The notes under the pieces are model-generated. The model was given only the letters and a program-made list of their open reading frames with translations. It did no database searches and had not been told where the DNA came from. Below, one piece after another: positions 59,916 through 64,000 of a stretch of DNA of 64,000 bases. Position 1 is the stretch's first letter. The number at the start of each line of letters is the position of its first letter. Location: NCBI RefSeq assembly GCF_024198215.1, contig NZ_JAKCFA010000013.1:62001-126000 (forward strand). The letters are read 5' to 3'. Made by a program: the position numbers and the translations under genes. This DNA is from Myxococcus qinghaiensis (GTDB taxonomy: Bacteria > Myxococcota > Myxococcia > Myxococcales > Myxococcaceae).

Positions 59916-62642
59916 ATGTCCGACGTCGTGAAGAAGAAGCGCCGCTGGCCCTACGTGCTCGGAGGAGTCTTCGCGCTCCTCGTCGTCGTCGTGCTCGGGG
60001 TCCTCTGGCGGCTCGACGCCATCCTGCTGAAGACGGCGCGCGAGCAGGCCGCCACCTATTCACAGAAGCTGGGTCGCCCGATTGAAATCGGGGACATCTC
60101 CACCCAGCTCTTCCCCACCGTGGGCGTGGAGGTGGAGAACGTCTCCATCGGCGCCGCCGAGGGTGAGGACCTGCCGCTCGCGCAGATGGCGTCACTGGAC
60201 ATCAGCGTCGCGGCCGGGCCCCTGCTGTCCTCGCGGGGCAAGGACATCCAGGTGAAGAACGCCGAGCTGTCCGGCCTCACCGTCAACGTGGTGCGCCTGG
60301 CCGACGGCACCACCAACGTGCAGCGCCTGCTGCAGCGGCTGGAGGAGCAGAGCCCGAAGGAAGAAGAGAAGCCGCCCGAGGATGAGTCGCAGCCCACGGA
60401 CCTCTCCGGCGTCCATGTCGAGCGCGCCGCGCTCACCGACGGCACCATCCGCTTCGTGGACCGCGCGGGGGGACAGGCCGCGCGCGAGCTGGCGGTGAAG
60501 GACCTGGATATCGAAGTGAAGGACCTGCGCGCCGGCAAGCCGCTGGTGGTGGACCTGGCCGCGGCGGTGCTCGCGGACAAGCAGAACCTCCAGCTGTCGC
60601 TGCACGCCGCGCCGCTGCCTCCCACGCTGATTCCCACGCCGGAGCGCGTGACGCTCAAGGCGCAGAAAATCGACCTGTCTCCGCTGGGGCCGTTCCTGCC
60701 TCCCGACGTGGGCCTCCAGGCCGGCACGGTGGACGCGGACTGGAAGGCGGAGCTGGGCGGCGCGGTGCCCGGGGGCAAGGGCCCCACGCGGCTCGTCGGC
60801 GTCATCTCCGCGCTGGGCCTGCGCTTCGCGGGCTCGGAGGGTGGCAAGGCGCTGGACGTGGTGCTGGACACGGACGTCGCGGGTGACATCGCCACCGGTG
60901 ACTTGTCGCTCGACAAGCTGAAGCTGGACCTGGGCCCCGCGAACATCACCGGCAAGGGCCAGGTGAAGGGCCTGCTGTCGGACAAGCCGTCCGTGCAGGG
61001 CTTCGAGCTGGTGGGGCGCAACCTGGACCCGGCCGTGCTCGCCGAGTACTACCCGCCGCTGAAGAAGCAGCTCAACGGCATGATTGCCGGCCCCATCGGC
61101 CTGGAAGTGCGCGGCAGCGGTACGCAGGACGCGCAGGCCATCAACGTGGACGTGGACCTGACGCCGGTGCGCCTGCGCGTGCCCGCGCAGCTCGTGAAGA
61201 GCGCGGGCGGCGCCATGAAGCTCACCGCGAAGGTGACGGGCGCGGCGGCCAGCGGCGGGGCGTTGAAGTTCGACGCGAACGCGGACCTGTCCGGCGTGGA
61301 CCTGCGGCCCGGCCTGCTGGTGGACAAGTCGCCCGGCCAGCGGATGGACCTGGCCGCCACGGGGACCTATGCGCCCGGCAAGGGCGGCGTGGGCATGAAG
61401 GTGGAGGTGCCCAAGATGACCGCGAACATCCTGGCGGACACGGTGACGGGCAGCGCGTCGTTCGCGCTCGCGGGGGTGGGCAAGAAGCAGACGACGACGT
61501 TCTCCGCGGACGTGAAGGCCCACAAGCTGGACGCGGACGCGCTCTTGTTCGACGAGGAGGAGCTGGCGGCGCGCAACGGCGGCACCGTGCCGGCGCCCGA
61601 GTCGGCGGAGCTGCCTCCCGAGGACCCCGCGCGCTTCAACGGCTACCGGGGTGACATCCGCTTCGCGGTGGGTGCGCTGCGCTACAGCAAGATGGACCTG
61701 AGCAACGTCACGGGCGTCATCAAGATGACCGACGACCTCATCACCGTGGAGAAGTTCTCCTCGGGCGTCTTCGGCGGCAAGGTGGCCGCGGACGGGACGA
61801 CGATTCGCCTGGGCCCCGCCGCCGCGCAGCGCCCCTTCGAGGCGAAGGTGAAGGTGGACGGCGTGCAGATGGCGGAGGCGATTGCGCAGGCCACGCCGAA
61901 AAAGGTGATGACGGGCACGTTCAACGGGAACGTGGACGTGAAGGGCGTCGGCTACACGCCGGAGAAGCTCAAGGAGACGCTGCTGGGCGGCATCAGCGGC
62001 AACATCCTGGGCGGCACGCTCTTGGGCAAGGACCTGGTGGCGTCCGTCTCCGAGCCGCTCGCCAAGGCCCTGCCCTTCGCCTCCAAGGCGCTCAAGAGCG
62101 GCGAGGTGACGTCGCTGAGTGAGAACCTGCCTTTCGGCGTGCAAATCAAGAACGGCGTCGCGCAGCTCTCCAAGCCCATCACCTGGACGCGGCCGGAAGC
62201 GGCGATGAGCTTCGACGGCGGCATCAAGCTGGACGGTACGCTGGACCTCATCGGCTCGGTGGCGCTGACGCCTTCCACGGTGAAGACGTTGACCTTGGGC
62301 AAGGTGACGCCGCCCTCGGATATCCCCGTGGGCCTGAAGCTGACGGGCCCGGCGTGGAAGCCCGAAGTCACGGGCGTGGACGTGAAGCCGGCGGTGACGA
62401 CGCTCGCGAAGCTGGCGGCCTCGTCGCTCGCGGGCAACCTCATTGGCGGCAAGCGCGGCGAGCAGGTGCAGCAGGTCATCGAAGGCGGCGAGGAGAAGCT
62501 GCGCGCCGACGCCGAGGCCAAGCGCAAGGAGCTGGAGGCCAAGGCCGCCGAGGAGAAGGCGCGGCTGGAGGCCGAGGCGAAGAAGCGCGCCGAGGAAGAG
62601 GCGAAGAAGCGTCTGCGCGGCATCTTCGGCAACAAGAAGTAG
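59916..62642 (+). CDS. AsmA-family outer-membrane biogenesis protein
   Basis: This is 908 residues. An N-terminal membrane anchor (WPYVLGGVFALLVVVVLGVLW) precedes a long beta-rich repeat body with the AsmA/TamB-like pattern (GRPIEIGDISTQLFPTVGVEVENVSIG at residues about 53-78 is the AsmA N-terminal motif). The C-terminal 60 residues are a charged Lys/Glu/Ala coiled coil (AEEKARLEAEAKKRAEEEAK). AsmA-like proteins bridge inner and outer membranes and move lipids. GGAGGTACC lies ahead of the ATG. The gene stands alone after a terminator. Confidence 0.92.
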   Translation: MSDVVKKKRRWPYVLGGVFALLVVVVLGVLWRLDAILLKTAREQAATYSQKLGRPIEIGDISTQLFPTVGVEVENVSIGAAEGEDLPLAQMASLDISVAAGPLLSSRGKDIQVKNAELSGLTVNVVRLADGTTNVQRLLQRLEEQSPKEEEKPPEDESQPTDLSGVHVERAALTDGTIRFVDRAGGQAARELAVKDLDIEVKDLRAGKPLVVDLAAAVLADKQNLQLSLHAAPLPPTLIPTPERVTLKAQKIDLSPLGPFLPPDVGLQAGTVDADWKAELGGAVPGGKGPTRLVGVISALGLRFAGSEGGKALDVVLDTDVAGDIATGDLSLDKLKLDLGPANITGKGQVKGLLSDKPSVQGFELVGRNLDPAVLAEYYPPLKKQLNGMIAGPIGLEVRGSGTQDAQAINVDVDLTPVRLRVPAQLVKSAGGAMKLTAKVTGAAASGGALKFDANADLSGVDLRPGLLVDKSPGQRMDLAATGTYAPGKGGVGMKVEVPKMTANILADTVTGSASFALAGVGKKQTTTFSADVKAHKLDADALLFDEEELAARNGGTVPAPESAELPPEDPARFNGYRGDIRFAVGALRYSKMDLSNVTGVIKMTDDLITVEKFSSGVFGGKVAADGTTIRLGPAAAQRPFEAKVKVDGVQMAEAIAQATPKKVMTGTFNGNVDVKGVGYTPEKLKETLLGGISGNILGGTLLGKDLVASVSEPLAKALPFASKALKSGEVTSLSENLPFGVQIKNGVAQLSKPITWTRPEAAMSFDGGIKLDGTLDLIGSVALTPSTVKTLTLGKVTPPSDIPVGLKLTGPAWKPEVTGVDVKPAVTTLAKLAASSLAGNLIGGKRGEQVQQVIEGGEEKLRADAEAKRKELEAKAAEEKARLEAEAKKRAEEEAKKRLRGIFGNKK

Positions 62643-62764
62643 CCCAGCCCGCCTCACGGGTCCGCGGGCCAGGGAAGCTCCCTGGCTCGCATCCGGGGCT
62701 CGCGGGCCCACTCCGGCCCGCTGACGATGCTCGGGCCGGTCTGCGCCACCGTCATGCCCCTGAC

Positions 62765-62796
62765 GTTTCATGAAACGCGCTGAAACGGTGTGAAAC
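62765..62796. promoter_or_regulatory. Three TGAAAC direct repeats at exact 10-base spacing plus one inverted copy
   Basis: TGAAAC at 62771, 62781 and 62791 is preceded by the inverse GTTTCA at 62765-62770 (forming GTTTCA-TGAAAC). One turn of DNA separates the repeats, as in cooperative activator or repressor sites. They lie about 110 bases before the SQR start. Confidence 0.6.
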
Positions 62797-62906
62797 ACCC
62801 CACGTTCCCGAGCGACATGCGTGTCGCCCTCGGGGACAATGGTGGCACGCGCCCTGCTTGAGGCCCCCTGTCTACGTCCCCAGACAGGACAGGAAGCGAG
62901 CGCGAG

Positions 62907-64000
62907 ATGCCCCCAAGCGAGGACCGAGGCTGCACGGACCCAGCGGTGACGCCCATGCCCCACGTGGCACCCGTGAGCGAGCGTCACCGGGTCCTCATCA
63001 TCGGCGGAGGCACGGCCGGCATCTGCGTGGCGGCGCGCCTGGCTCGACTGGGCCAGGAGGGCGTCGCGATTCTGGAGCCCTCCGAGCGCCACTACTACCA
63101 GCCACTCTGGACACTCGTCGGCGCGGGTGAGGCGCGCGTCGAGGACACCGTGCGCGACGAGGCCAGCCTCATCCCTCGCGGGGTCAAGTGGCTGAAGGAC
63201 GCCGCGGAGGAGGTGGACCCCGTCCGTCGCGAGGTCCGCACGCGGGGCGGGCTGCGCGTGGGCTACGACTTCCTCGTCGTCGCGCCTGGCATCCAGCTGG
63301 ACTGGGACAAGGTGGCCGGCCTGCGTGACGCGCTGGAGACCGAGCACGTCAGCAGCAACTACGATGTGAAGCTCGCCCCCAAGACGTGGCGGATGCTCCA
63401 GCGCTTCCAGGGTGGCACCGCCCTCTTCACCCAGCCCGCCACGCCGGTGAAGTGCGCGGGCGCGCCGCAGAAAATCATGTACCTGGCCGCCGACCACTTC
63501 CGCCGCACGGGGGTGAGCGAGCGCTCGGAGGTGGTGTTCGGCTCGGGCGCCAAGGCCATCTTCGGCGTGCGGCCCTATGCCCGCGTGCTCGAAGACGTGG
63601 TGAAGCGCTACGGCATCCAGACGCACTTCGAGCACAACCTCGTCGCCGTGGACGGCGCGCGGCGCGAGGCCATCTTCGAGACCACGCGCGACGGGCGGAA
63701 GACGCGCGTCACCCTGCGCTACGACTTGCTGCACGTCACCCCGCCCCAGAGCGCGCCGGACTTCATCAAGAACAGCCCGCTGTCCTCGCGTGAGGGTGCG
63801 TGTGTCGGCTGGGTGCGCGCGGACAAGTACACGCTCCAGCACCCGAGCTTTCCCGAAGTCTTCGCGCTCGGGGACGCCTCCGACCTGCCCACCAGTCGCA
63901 CGGGCGCGGCCATCCGCAAGCAGGCGCCGGTGCTGGTGGAGAACCTCCGCGCCGTCATGGCCGGCCGCGTCCCCACCGCGCGGTATGACGGCTACGCGTC
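62907..64000 (+). CDS. Sulfide:quinone oxidoreductase (SQOR/SQRDL type; 3' end outside window)
   Basis: About 364 residues are visible. The FAD-binding loop is LIIGGGTAGICVAARL. The first redox Cys is in TPVKCAGAPQKIMYLAA, as in mitochondrial-type SQR, and KAIFGVRPYA, LLHVTPPQSAPD and LPTSRTGAA follow the same family. The second redox Cys (TSC-PL in the family) would lie just past the window edge. It oxidises sulfide to sulfane sulfur and reduces quinone. I chose ATG 62907, which has AGGAAG upstream, although an internal ATG at 62955 is also possible. Confidence 0.94.
   Translation, partial: MPPSEDRGCTDPAVTPMPHVAPVSERHRVLIIGGGTAGICVAARLARLGQEGVAILEPSERHYYQPLWTLVGAGEARVEDTVRDEASLIPRGVKWLKDAAEEVDPVRREVRTRGGLRVGYDFLVVAPGIQLDWDKVAGLRDALETEHVSSNYDVKLAPKTWRMLQRFQGGTALFTQPATPVKCAGAPQKIMYLAADHFRRTGVSERSEVVFGSGAKAIFGVRPYARVLEDVVKRYGIQTHFEHNLVAVDGARREAIFETTRDGRKTRVTLRYDLLHVTPPQSAPDFIKNSPLSSREGACVGWVRADKYTLQHPSFPEVFALGDASDLPTSRTGAAIRKQAPVLVENLRAVMAGRVPTARYDGYA

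Overview
This is a very GC-rich chromosomal segment (G/C at nearly every third codon position) from a delta-proteobacterial predator-type genome, most likely a myxobacterium of the Myxococcaceae (Myxococcus/Corallococcus/Pyxidicoccus type). The evidence is two lipoprotein toxins of the SitA kind used in outer-membrane exchange, an Imm11 (DUF1629) immunity protein, many lipoproteins, large PAS/GAF histidine kinases and an ECF41-type sigma factor. No tRNA, rRNA, CRISPR array, transposase or phage gene was seen, so it reads as chromosome with accessory patches. About 50 protein genes are supported. Layout: 1-5.4 kb, on the minus strand, holds the 5' part of an outer-membrane porin-like gene, a lipoprotein, and a TetR / ketoacyl synthase III-like / acyl-CoA ligase operon. 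5.6-10.1 kb holds a SitA-like toxin with its likely immunity gene, small lipoproteins, a TraB/GumN protein, a DUF4177 protein and YidD. 10.4-16.5 kb has an Lrp regulator translationally coupled to an aminotransferase, an SDR dehydrogenase and a Slt70-like lytic transglycosylase. 16-24 kb has a subtilase with a small partner protein, an Lgt-like protein, an ECF41 sigma factor with an FAD oxidoreductase, and a second SitA-like toxin (AHH nuclease end) with an Imm11 protein. 24-29.6 kb is mixed housekeeping: thioredoxin-fold protein, alpha/beta hydrolase, EamA transporter, rhodanese, Gre-factor-like protein. 29.6-37.7 kb is a block of three histidine kinases. 37.7-41.8 kb has a lipoprotein and two tandem RTX-repeat proteins ending in an M91-type zinc protease domain. 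42-48 kb has a VWA protein, an FUSC-like membrane protein, a fatty acid hydroxylase and secreted proteins. 48-54.7 kb has a BlaI repressor, an M56 membrane protease and a secreted protein sharing a 29-residue repeat, then a DUF5916 outer-membrane protein. 54.7-64 kb has lipoproteins, a DUF885 protein, a beta-propeller lipoprotein, an AsmA protein and the start of a sulfide:quinone oxidoreductase. Three sets look like systems. (1) Two polymorphic lipoprotein toxin/immunity pairs share one delivery scaffold but carry unrelated toxic ends. (2) A BlaI/M56 signalling unit has its beta-lactam sensor replaced by eight ~29-residue repeats, and the next gene encodes a secreted protein made of the same repeats; a palindromic BlaI-type operator sits exactly over a near-consensus promoter. 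(3) A tandem duplication of RTX/M91 proteins keeps a shared upstream promoter-like element, but in one copy that element lies almost on the start codon.
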